A DNA stretch of 48,611 nt from Acidobacteriota bacterium. GTDB taxonomy: Bacteria; Acidobacteriota; Thermoanaerobaculia; Thermoanaerobaculales; Thermoanaerobaculaceae. Positions 41,059 through 48,611 of this stretch are shown here, piece by piece (positions within the stretch are counted from its first letter, which is position 1; the number at the start of each line of letters is the position of its first letter). The DNA lies in contig SCRJ01000184.1 of assembly GCA_004298115.1 (NCBI GenBank), positions 1-48,611 on the forward strand, in the 5' to 3' direction. The notes below the pieces were generated by a model that saw only the letters and a list, made by a program, of their open reading frames with translations, had not been told where the DNA came from and did not search any database. The position numbers were made by a program, and so were the translations under genes.

Positions 41059-41988
41059 TCACTCGATGAACAGCTCGTCGGCGCGCGAGAGCAGCCAGCG
41101 CGCCCGCTTCTGCGCGATCAGGTTGGCCAGCCGCAGCTCGGGCACGGCGTCGGCGTCGATCGCCAGCGCCTGGCCGAGCAGCTGTTTGAACTCGGCGCGG
41201 TTCTGCTCGGCCACCGCCACCGACTCGGCCAGCGACACGTACGGCGCCGCGCGGCGCCCGTGCGAGTAGGCCAGCGCCGAGTCGAAGTCGCGGCGCGCCG
41301 CCGCCGCCGAGCCGCCGGCCGCCGCCGGCCGTCCGCCGTCCCAGGCGATCAGCAGGTCGTAGAGCGCGCCATCGGCGTAGCCGGGGTCGAGCGCGACCGC
41401 GCGGTGGATCAGCGCCCCCACCGCCGGGAGGTCGGCCGAGAGCTCGGCGTTGAGCTTGTCGAGGCCGATCGCCCCGCCCCACGCCGCCGCCGTCCAGTAC
41501 ATCAGCGGCACCTGGCGCTTCTCGCCCAACGCCGCGACCGCGCCCTCGGGGTCGAGCTTGAGCCGCGCCGCGATCCCGGGTCGCGCCAGCTCCAGCCCGC
41601 GCAGGCCGTAGCCGAGCGCGCGGCGGTACATCCGCTCCGCCCGCGCGCGCATCGCCTGCGCCCGCGCCAGATCGGTCGCCTCCACGACGTCCGCCTCGTT
41701 CTGGATGAACGCGTACGCGTACTGCGTGAACCCGGAGCACGCCGCCAGCAACAGGTCGGGGTTCCGGGGCGAGGCGGCGAGCAGCGATTCGATCGTCTTG
41801 AGCGCGAACGGCGAGGCGTCGCGGATCAGCTCCGGGTCGTCGTCCGAGGCCCAGGTCGAGCCCCCTCCGGCGAGCGCCTTGCCGGCCTTGTCGACCACGT
41901 ACGTCCTGACCGAGCAGCCCGCCAGCGCCGCCGCCGCGAGCGCCGCGCCGCCGACCCACACCCAGGACCTCCGCCAGCATCCGCGCAC
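41059..41988 (-). CDS. tatT: TRAP-associated TPR-like lipoprotein (TatT family)
   Basis: 309 residues from a GTG at 41988 with GGGAGGG seven bases upstream. The lipobox LAAAALAGC places the lipid on Cys25. The body is all-helical, with TPR-like repeats (AMRARAERMYRRALGYGLRG ... RDFDSALAYSHGRRAAPYVS ... FKQLLGQALAIDADAVPELR). TatT proteins form a trimeric periplasmic scaffold that binds the DctP subunit (known from the Treponema Tp0956 work). It starts the TRAP operon. Longer upstream in-frame sequence is not used because of the lipobox position. Confidence 0.9.
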   Translation of the reverse strand: MRGCWRRSWVWVGGAALAAAALAGCSVRTYVVDKAGKALAGGGSTWASDDDPELIRDASPFALKTIESLLAASPRNPDLLLAACSGFTQYAYAFIQNEADVVEATDLARAQAMRARAERMYRRALGYGLRGLELARPGIAARLKLDPEGAVAALGEKRQVPLMYWTAAAWGGAIGLDKLNAELSADLPAVGALIHRAVALDPGYADGALYDLLIAWDGGRPAAAGGSAAAARRDFDSALAYSHGRRAAPYVSLAESVAVAEQNRAEFKQLLGQALAIDADAVPELRLANLIAQKRARWLLSRADELFIE

Positions 41989-42187
41989 CTTGCTGCCCTC
42001 CCGAGTCGCAAAGTCTACGCCGTTTCGCGACCCAGGTTCAACGCGACCCGCCGGCGCGCGGCGCACCGTCACCGGCAACCCGGGCGCGTTGGCCCTCTCC
42101 CGCGGGGCGAACGGAGGCCGGCGCGAGCACCAAGCCGGTACGGCCAACACCAGCCCGCGCCGGGCGTCGGTGCGGCGGCACGGTCGG

Positions 42188-42227
42188 TTGACACCACCTG
42201 GGGGCCATGCTGTACTTGAGACAGCAT
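42188..42227 (+). promoter_or_regulatory. Sigma70-type promoter with overlapping palindrome
   Basis: A perfect -35 TTGACA (42188-42193) is followed after 17 bases by TGTACT (42211-42216; 4 of 6 to consensus). The palindrome ATGCTGT-N7-ACAGCAT (42207-42227) covers the -10 box and predicted start, as an operator would. The leader to the ATG at 42404 would be about 180 bases. I recognise no known riboswitch in it. Positions 41989-42187 hold no gene that I can support. Confidence 0.55.
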
Positions 42228-42403
42228 AGCCAAGCTGGGGAGAGTCGTTTGCCCGTTCGAGCACGGTGTCGGTTCCTCGATCGCGGTCGGCGTGGGGAAT
42301 CCCGCCAGGGCGAGCCGTTGCCCGCATGCGGCCGCCCACAGCGCTCGTGCGCTCCCGTCCCGACCGGGCACGCGGCCTCTCCCGTGACGCAAGGAGGAGC
42401 GCA

Positions 42404-45400
42404 ATGAGGCACGCTCGACGGTTCGGGTTGGCTCTTCTCGTGACGCTGGCCTTCGGCGGCCGCGCGCTGGCGGCGGTCACGGCCGCGCCGGCGTCGGTGA
42501 CGGTGGCCCCCGGCCAGACCAGCCTCCCGATCACGGTCACCCTGACGTTGATCGGCGTGCTCGGCCCCGGAACCGCGTCGCTGCAGTTCGCGGGGTTGCC
42601 GGCGGGGGTCACGACGGTCCCATCGCCCGTTTCCTACTCCTTCGCGGTCGGCACCACGGGCGTGATCCCGGTGACGTTTCAATTCGCCACGACCGTCAAC
42701 ACGCCCGCCGGCACGTACCCGATCGTCGTGACCGACCCGACGATCTCGTCGCCGGCGGCGGTGATCAAGCCGAGCGCGGGCTCCACCGTCGTGACGCTCA
42801 TCGTCCAGGCCCCGACGATCGACGCCGCGGTGACCCCCAACCCGCTGACGCTCGAGCTCTTCGGCCCGGGGCAGAACGTCACCGTCACGACGACGGCCGG
42901 CCCCGGGTTCCCGAGCTCGGTGAGCTACGCGTTCACGGGCTTGCCGGCGTTCATCTCCACCGGCGGGACCCGGACCGCGACGGCGCCGTCGTTCCCCCCG
43001 GTCACGTTCCCGTTCGCGCTCGGGGCGGGCGCGGCGCCGGGCACCTACACCGGCCTGCTCGTCGGCTCCAACGCCTTGGGCCAACCGGTCGTGCGCGTTC
43101 CGTTCTCGGTCATCGTCACCTCGCCGCCCGCGCCCGTCGCGATCGCCCTGACGCCGGCGACCATCCAGCAGGGCACGTCGAGCCAGTTCACCCTCACCGG
43201 CCAGAACTTCCTCCCCGGCGCGACGATCGCGATCAGCGGCGGCGACGTGTCGGTGGATTCGACCACGGTGGTCGGCGCCACCCAGATCCAGTTCGGGGCG
43301 ACCGCCTCCGAAACAGCGCCGGTCGGGGCTCGAACGGTCGTCGTGACGAACCCGGACGGCCAGCGCTCGGGGCCGGTCTCGCTGCAGGTGATCCGGCGGT
43401 CCCCGCCCGTGGCGATCGCCCTGACGCCGGCGACCATCCAGCAGGGCACGTCGGGCCAGTTCACCCTCACCGGCCAGAACTTCCTCCCCGGCGCGACGAT
43501 CGCGATCAGCGGCGGCGACGTGTCGGTGGATTCGACCACGGTGGTCGGCGCCACTCAGATCCAGTTCGCGGCGACGGCATCCGACACCGCGCCGCCCGGG
43601 GCCCGGAGCGTCGTCGTCACCAACCCGGACGGGCAGCAGTCCGGGCCGGTCTCGCTGCAGGTGATCCGCAGGCCGCCGCCGGTGATCGCGGCGGTCTCGC
43701 CGAGCACCTACGTGCAGGGCGGCGCCGCCCAGCTCGTGACCCTGACCGGCGCCAACTACCTCCCCGGGGCGACGGTGAGCGTCACTCCGAGCACCGGCAT
43801 TGGCGTCGGCCCGACGACGGTGGTCTCGCCGAGTCAGATCCAGTTCGTCCTCACGATCGAACCCGACGCCCCGGCCGGGCCTCGCACCGTGGTCGTCACC
43901 AACCGCGACGGCCAGAGCTCCAACGCCGGCATGTTCCAGGTCCTGCCGCGGCCGCCCGCCGTCACCTCGGTGACGCCGTCGGCGCTGGTCCTCGGCGCCC
44001 TGCACCAGGTCCTGAACGTGGCCGGCGAGAACTTCAGGCCAGGGGTGACCGCGGTCGCGCGCTCCGCCGCCGTCACGGTGGAAGGGACCACGCGCATCAG
44101 CCCGACGCTGGCCAAGGTGCGGGTCTCCGTCCCCAGGGAGACGGGCCTGATCGGGCCCGTCGTGATCGAGATGCGCAACCCCGACGGCGGCGTCTCGGTA
44201 CCGGCGGGGACGGTCCTCATCTACCCGGCGGAGTCGTTGGGCGCGCCGCTGTCGGTCACCGCCGTCGCGATCACGTTCCCGCTCCCGGGCACGTTCGTCG
44301 GCCCCGACGATGAGGTGTACCCGCGCGGGGTGCTGGCCATCGCCGGCACGGGCACGGTGGTCGGAACCTGGCAGCTCGACGGGGTCGCGTTCGATCACTT
44401 CGTCATCCCCGCGGCCGGCGGGCTGCCGGTCGAGGTCCGCGCCCGGCTCCCGGTCCCCTTCTCCTACACGGGGAGCCACACCCTGGCGCTCGCGATCGAC
44501 AACCCGGCCACCGACCTCAGGGCCGAGGTCACGGTGATCCGCAGCGAGCGGAAGGCCTCGGGCTTGCGCCTGTACGCCCCTCCCGACGGCACGATCGTGG
44601 GCGCCGAACCGCCCCTGTTCCGGTGGTCGCTCGTCCCGGGCGCGTTCGGCTACGAGGTCGAGGTCGAGCGCGGGCTTCCCGAGCTGCCGCTGTTCTTCAC
44701 CCTCGCCGACGCCGAATGGCGCCCGACGGCGCCCCAGATCGCCCAGATCGGCGCCGGCGTCCGGCGCTGGCGGGTGCGCGCCGTGTTCGTGGGCGGGGTG
44801 CGCGGCGAGCCCACCGAGTGGTGGCGCCTCGCGGTGCTCCCCGCGTCGGTGCACCTCACGCTGCTGCCTCCGGACCAGGGCGGACCGGAGCACCGCTTCC
44901 GTTTCCGCTGGAGCGGCGGCTCCCCCGGCGTGTTGTACAAGATCGAGCTCTTCCCGGCCGGCGGCCCGGCGGCGCCGGCCTTCTCGGCGCTCACCGCCCG
45001 GGAGGAGTACGTCCTGCCGAACCAGCTGATCGGCGGCTTCGCCTTCCGAGTACGGGTCACGGCCTACGGCCCGAACGGCCGGGTCCTCGGCCGGTCGGAG
45101 ACCGGCGCCGGGCCGGACTCCGGGTCCGCCGGCAGCATGTTCCCGGGCGGGCTCATGCTGGCGGCCGCGCCGCCGCAGATCCAGGGCGTGACGCCGGCGG
45201 ACGGCGCCACGGTGACCGGCTCGCAGCCGAGGATCGCGGCGCAGTGGAGCGGCGGCGTCAAGGCGAGCGAGGTGCTGCTGCTGGTGGACGGGACCGACGT
45301 CACGCCCGTGAGCACGATCACGGCGGGCTCGGTCACGTACGGCTGCCTGCTGCCCCTGGACTCGGGGAGCCACACCGTGCGGCTCACCGTGTCGGGGCAA

Positions 45401-47185
45401 ACCACGAGCTGGAGCTTCACCGTTGCGCTCCCGGCGCAGACTCAGGCGCCGCCGGCGTCCGGGACGACGCCCGCGGCGCCCGGCGAGGGTGAGGCGTCCA
45501 CCGCGGCGGCGGCGGTGCAACCCGCCGCGTCCCCGGTGCGGGGCGACTGGCAGCTCGGCCTCCAGGGAGGCATCACCTTCGTCAAGGAGGACCCCAAGAC
45601 CCAACCCGACAGCGCCCTGGCGCAGTTCTCCGGGCAAGCCGACCTCGCGAACGGCGCGCTCTCGGCGAAGGGAGCCGGGGACATGGCCGTCAGCCACGAC
45701 CTCCAGGCGCCCAACCGCACCGTCCAGCAGAGCCGCAACTGGCTCACCAACTTCGGCGCCCAGGAGGGCGACTACCAGCAACGGCTCGCCGTCGGCTACG
45801 CGGCCCCCAAGTTCGTCGAGGGCTCGGAGCTGATGACCACGGGCGTGGCGCGCGGCGGCGCCGAGGCGGACTTCGCCACGCCCGGCCCGGTGGCCTCCGT
45901 CTACTACTCTCCGAGCAACCAACCCGTCGGGGTGTCGGCCGGGAGCTTCGGGCCGAAGCAGGAGATCACCGCGGTGTCCCTCGCGACCCCCGCCTCCCTG
46001 CAGTCGGTCCAGATCCGGGCCGTCGGGCTGAAGACGGTGGACGAACCGGGCTTCAACTCGGCGGGCGGCGAGGGCAAGCTGTTCGGCGTCTTCGGCCGCA
46101 TCGGGGCGTCGCCCGCGTTCGGCCTCCTGTTCGAGGCGGCCAGGGGCAAGTTCACCCCGAACGCCGGCAGCACGGAGACCGAGCGCGAGGGCAATGCGTA
46201 CCGGCTCGGTCTCACCGGCACCCAAGGCACGTTCAGCTATGCGTTCAACCTGCGACGGACGGAGGCGAACTTCGTCAACCCCGCCAACCGCGGCTTCACC
46301 GTCGGCGGCGTCGCGGACCGCGAGGGCGCGGACCTCACGCTGACCAAGGCGTTCGGGGTGACGACGCTGTCCGTCCAGCTCCAGCACATCCGGGGCGGCG
46401 ACACCTCGGGCTCGGTCAGCTCCTCGGCGCGGCAGAGCGGCGCCGTCGTCCAGCTCAACACCGCGTTCAGCCAGAAGGTGATGTTCCAGCTCGGCGGCAA
46501 CGTCACCACGACCACCGGCGACGCGGACACGGTCCACCAGCTCCCGAAGACCGACAACCGGATGTGGGGCGCCAACGCCTCCCTCTCCGAAACCCTCGGG
46601 GCGCTCAGCCTGTCGCAGGCCCTCACCTACCAGAACGTCAGCAACGCGGTGATGCCCGATGCCGACATGACCACCAAGGGCGCGACGCTCACGGCGGGCG
46701 GCCAGATCGTGCCGCCGTTCAGCTTGTTCGGGACGGCCGCGTTCACGCGCACCGAGGGGAGCGCGACCGTCGGACGCAACGACCAGACGCTCCTCTCGAT
46801 CCAGCCGAACTGGACGATCCTCGCCTTGAAGCTCTCGGTCCAGCCGCAGGTGGCGTACAACAAGAGCCAGAGCAGCCTCACCGCGACGGCCAGCACGACG
46901 TGGCAGTACCAGGTCGCGGTCAACTGGACGCCACCCGCCGTCGGCTCGTACGCCTCGCTGCAGTTCACGGGCGGGTGGAACCGGACGCAGATCACGGGCC
47001 AGCCGACGCCCGGCTTTCAGCGGCGCCTCGGCCTGGTCGTGAACATCCAGTGGGGCGGCGGGTCGGCGGGCAGCGGCGCCGGCGCCACGAGCCAACCGGC
47101 GCCGGACCCGATGGCGCCGCCGCCCGGCGCGCCGGTGGGCACCCCCTCCGCGATGAACCTGCTGCCCCGCATGGTTGGGAGGTAG
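42404..47185 (+). CDS. Large exported protein with IPT/Ig-like repeats and a C-terminal predicted outer-membrane barrel
   Basis: 1593 residues from the ATG at 42404 behind AAGGAGG. A signal peptide (FGLALLVTLAFGGRALAA) precedes two Ig-like domains (ASVTVAPGQTSLPITVTLTL), then IPT/TIG-like repeats of about 90 residues (AIALTPATIQQGTSSQFTLT ... VVVTNPDGQ), and then further beta-sandwich domains (about 600-1030) and a Pro/Ala linker. The last 530 residues alternate polar and apolar strands (VMFQLGGNVTTTTGDADTVH, LSIQPNWTILALKLSVQPQV) in the manner of an outer-membrane beta-barrel, although the protein ends in a Pro-rich tail rather than a terminal Phe. It may display Ig-like domains on the surface. 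The next gene has a related N-terminus and follows at once. Confidence 0.8.
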   Translation: MRHARRFGLALLVTLAFGGRALAAVTAAPASVTVAPGQTSLPITVTLTLIGVLGPGTASLQFAGLPAGVTTVPSPVSYSFAVGTTGVIPVTFQFATTVNTPAGTYPIVVTDPTISSPAAVIKPSAGSTVVTLIVQAPTIDAAVTPNPLTLELFGPGQNVTVTTTAGPGFPSSVSYAFTGLPAFISTGGTRTATAPSFPPVTFPFALGAGAAPGTYTGLLVGSNALGQPVVRVPFSVIVTSPPAPVAIALTPATIQQGTSSQFTLTGQNFLPGATIAISGGDVSVDSTTVVGATQIQFGATASETAPVGARTVVVTNPDGQRSGPVSLQVIRRSPPVAIALTPATIQQGTSGQFTLTGQNFLPGATIAISGGDVSVDSTTVVGATQIQFAATASDTAPPGARSVVVTNPDGQQSGPVSLQVIRRPPPVIAAVSPSTYVQGGAAQLVTLTGANYLPGATVSVTPSTGIGVGPTTVVSPSQIQFVLTIEPDAPAGPRTVVVTNRDGQSSNAGMFQVLPRPPAVTSVTPSALVLGALHQVLNVAGENFRPGVTAVARSAAVTVEGTTRISPTLAKVRVSVPRETGLIGPVVIEMRNPDGGVSVPAGTVLIYPAESLGAPLSVTAVAITFPLPGTFVGPDDEVYPRGVLAIAGTGTVVGTWQLDGVAFDHFVIPAAGGLPVEVRARLPVPFSYTGSHTLALAIDNPATDLRAEVTVIRSERKASGLRLYAPPDGTIVGAEPPLFRWSLVPGAFGYEVEVERGLPELPLFFTLADAEWRPTAPQIAQIGAGVRRWRVRAVFVGGVRGEPTEWWRLAVLPASVHLTLLPPDQGGPEHRFRFRWSGGSPGVLYKIELFPAGGPAAPAFSALTAREEYVLPNQLIGGFAFRVRVTAYGPNGRVLGRSETGAGPDSGSAGSMFPGGLMLAAAPPQIQGVTPADGATVTGSQPRIAAQWSGGVKASEVLLLVDGTDVTPVSTITAGSVTYGCLLPLDSGSHTVRLTVSGQTTSWSFTVALPAQTQAPPASGTTPAAPGEGEASTAAAAVQPAASPVRGDWQLGLQGGITFVKEDPKTQPDSALAQFSGQADLANGALSAKGAGDMAVSHDLQAPNRTVQQSRNWLTNFGAQEGDYQQRLAVGYAAPKFVEGSELMTTGVARGGAEADFATPGPVASVYYSPSNQPVGVSAGSFGPKQEITAVSLATPASLQSVQIRAVGLKTVDEPGFNSAGGEGKLFGVFGRIGASPAFGLLFEAARGKFTPNAGSTETEREGNAYRLGLTGTQGTFSYAFNLRRTEANFVNPANRGFTVGGVADREGADLTLTKAFGVTTLSVQLQHIRGGDTSGSVSSSARQSGAVVQLNTAFSQKVMFQLGGNVTTTTGDADTVHQLPKTDNRMWGANASLSETLGALSLSQALTYQNVSNAVMPDADMTTKGATLTAGGQIVPPFSLFGTAAFTRTEGSATVGRNDQTLLSIQPNWTILALKLSVQPQVAYNKSQSSLTATASTTWQYQVAVNWTPPAVGSYASLQFTGGWNRTQITGQPTPGFQRRLGLVVNIQWGGGSAGSGAGATSQPAPDPMAPPPGAPVGTPSAMNLLPRMVGR
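43141..43683 (+). repeat. Tandem in-frame IPT-domain duplication (273- and 270-bp units)
   Basis: Units 43141-43413 and 43414-43683 encode successive domains. Their first 155 bases differ at only two positions, while the remainder has diverged more. A third, clearly diverged unit starts at 43684 (VIAAVSPSTYVQGGAAQLVT). The pattern points to recent duplication or gene conversion of part of the unit. Confidence 0.9.
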
Positions 47186-47188
47186 GAC

Positions 47189-48598
47189 GTGACCGCCACC
47201 GATCGGCCCGCCAAGCTGCGCCATCATGTCGGATCGAGCGCTCGCCTCGCGCTCGGCGCTGTCGTGGCGGCGCTGGCCGCCGGCGCGGGCGCGCAGCAGA
47301 TCGCGGCACCCCCGCCACCGGCGCTTTCGGTCGCTCCGCAGCAGGTGACGGTCCTCGTCGGGCACGACAGCGCCCCGGTCACCGTCAAGCTCAGGCTCGC
47401 GCCGCAGGCCGCCTCCGGCGCCGGGACGCTCGTCTTCCGGACCCTGCCGGACGGCGTCACGACCACCCCGAGCCCGGTCACCTACCACTACCAGGGGTCG
47501 CCGGCGGGGTTGGTCGTCGCGCCGACGGCCGTGGAGGTCACCTTCAGGTTCACGGCGAGTGCGGCAGCCACCCCCGGCCGCTACGACATCACGATCGCCG
47601 ACGGGACGTTCGCCGTCGGCAGCGCGAGGATCGCGCTCACGGTCGTCGGCGGCGGAGACATCGGCGTGGCGTTCCGGAAGGCGCCGCTCGCCCTGTGCGG
47701 CAGCGCCGCCGTCGAGGACGCGGTCGTCTTCACGCCGCTGGCGGGCTACCAGGGACGGCCCTCGGCACGCTGGAGCACCGTGCCGGAAGGGATCACGGTG
47801 TCGCCGCGGGAGTTCAGCGTGGCGGCCCTGCCGCCGGCGCGGACCGTGGCGTTTTCCGTTCAAGCGACCGGGGCGAGGCCCGGCCGGTACGTCTTGACCC
47901 TCACCGTCGCCGACCGAGCGGCCGGGATCAGCAAGACGGCCGACCTCGAGGTCCGGGTCGGCGGGTGTGGCGACGTGGGGATCGCCTTCAGGAGACCCTC
48001 GATCTCGCTGTGCGCCGGCGAGACCGCGGACGACGCGGTGACGCTCTCCCCGATCGGCGGGTACCAGGGCCAGCCGCGGCTGCGGTGGGAAGGGGTGCCG
48101 AAGGGGATCACCGTCGCCCCGGGGGAGTTGACGCCGGGGTCGCTCCCGCCGGCGCAAACGCTGCCGTTCTCGGTTCGAGCGGATGCGGCGCCGGCCGGGA
48201 CGTACACCTTGACGCTGAAGGCATCCGACCCCGCGGCCGGGGTCGAGTCGAGCGCTGCCGTCCTGGTCCAGGTCGGGGGACCCGACTTCACGCCCTCCGT
48301 GGCGCCGGCCGCGCTGACCGTCCAGGCGATGGGCGGCGCCCGCACCTTGACGGCGAGCTTCACGGCCAATTCGTGCTTCGCGGCCCGCACGATGAGGATC
48401 AGCGTGTCCGGGGCGCCCGCGGGCGTGAGCGTGACGCCGGCGAGCGTGGACGTCGCGGCCCCCGCGTACGCTCCCGCGACGTTCGCGATCGACGTCGGCC
48501 GCCAGGCGCCGGCGGCAACGACGTTCACGCTCACGTTCACGTTCCAGCCGAGCCCCGGGACGGCCAAGACCGTGCCGGTCACGCTCTCGGTGGCGGCT
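47189..48598 (+). CDS. Partial exported Ig-like repeat protein (3' end missing)
   Basis: 470 codons from a GTG at 47189 (GGAGG eight bases upstream), open to the end of the real sequence. A signal peptide (RLALGAVVAALAAGAGAQQ) is followed by an Ig-like domain very similar in plan to that of the preceding gene (ALSVAPQQVTVLVGHDSAPV). Two tandem domains of about 100 residues come next, each with a paired cysteine and the shared phrases DIGVAFRKAPLALC / DVGIAFRRPSISLC and YQGRPSARW / YQGQPRLRW, and then a fourth domain (VAPAALTVQAMGGARTLTAS). It starts 3 bp after the upstream stop and is thus in the same operon. Function unknown; a surface or periplasmic binding role is inferred. Confidence 0.85.
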
Positions 48599-48611
48599 AG
48601 ATCGGAAGAGC
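48599..48611. other. Sequencing-adapter remnant at the contig end
   Basis: The final 13 bases, AGATCGGAAGAGC, equal the universal Illumina TruSeq adapter stub. They are not genomic. They would add Arg-Ser-Glu-Glu to the open reading frame and should be trimmed. Confidence 0.9.

Noticed and set aside
42207-42227. LexA box
   Set aside because: The CTGT and ACAG half-sites are 7 bases apart, not the 8 of the E. coli-type box, and no SOS gene is nearby.
42228-42403. Riboswitch (cobalamin or cyclic-di-GMP) in the leader of the Ig-like operon
   Set aside because: The conserved boxes of those classes could not be aligned; only ordinary GC stems are seen.
42038-48157. Very long minus-strand open frame (2039 codons) opposite the Ig-like genes
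   Set aside because: Its product is Arg/Gly/Asp/His-rich with no domain, the usual shadow in GC-rich DNA. The plus strand has signal peptides, ribosome sites and Ig-like domains.

Overview
The window is a GC-rich contig end (about 70% G+C by eye) from a Gram-negative bacterium. Outer-membrane and lipoprotein genes, a TRAP transporter with a TatT lipoprotein, an S8 protease with an Acidobacteriota-style C-terminal domain, and a hyp maturation set all fit Acidobacteriota, perhaps Thermoanaerobaculia. That placement is inference from gene style; there is no rRNA or marker phylogeny here. The last 13 bases match the common Illumina adapter stub, so the right edge is the end of an assembled contig, not of a replicon.

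Layout. Positions 1-1737 hold a membrane-protein gene running off the left edge and a small two-TM protein. Positions 1841-14856 are a 13 kb genomic island in the 3' end of a tRNA-Pro(GGG) gene. A 47-bp piece of the tRNA is duplicated at both ends, and each end carries a pair of GTGGACAA sites at identical 12-bp spacing. I see no recombinase gene inside. The left module carries metal resistance: an EamA transporter with a histidine-rich tail, a Cys-rich exported protein, and a TolC / adaptor / HME-RND efflux operon followed by a truncated P-II-like gene. The right module carries defence: an AbiEi/AbiEii toxin-antitoxin pair and a TOTE-type primase-helicase. A 135-bp copy of the chromosomal flank, 95% identical, separates the two modules and indicates a composite island.

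Positions 14935-18794 are core genes in one compact minus-strand run: puuD-like amidohydrolase, der, an MglA-like GTPase with a long tail, and a MerR-type regulator next to the tRNA. Positions 19081-24920 hold a complete minus-strand hypA-B-F-C-D-E set for [NiFe]-hydrogenase maturation, with no hydrogenase structural gene in view. Positions 25119-34780 hold a secreted subtilisin-like protease, an unrecognised protein, a metallo-beta-lactamase-fold hydrolase, a PAS/SpoIIE phosphatase divergent from a membrane protein with a CxxC output-like tail, and a patatin fused to an outer-membrane barrel. Several REP-like or MITE-like repeats lie between these genes.

Positions 34921-41988 hold a DUF429 gene and a tatT-dctP-dctQM TRAP operon. 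The 3' end of dctQM is duplicated (293 bp, about 97% identical). Between the two copies sits an orphan RHS C-terminal fragment followed by a small two-TM protein, which resembles a displaced polymorphic toxin tip with its immunity gene. Positions 42404-48598 hold two consecutive large exported genes, one with IPT/Ig-like repeats plus a predicted beta-barrel and one incomplete Ig-like protein, behind a clear sigma70-type promoter that overlaps a palindrome.

The best candidates for something new are the recombinase-less composite tRNA island with its defence module, and the RHS cassette inserted at dctQM with restoration of the target gene's 3' end.
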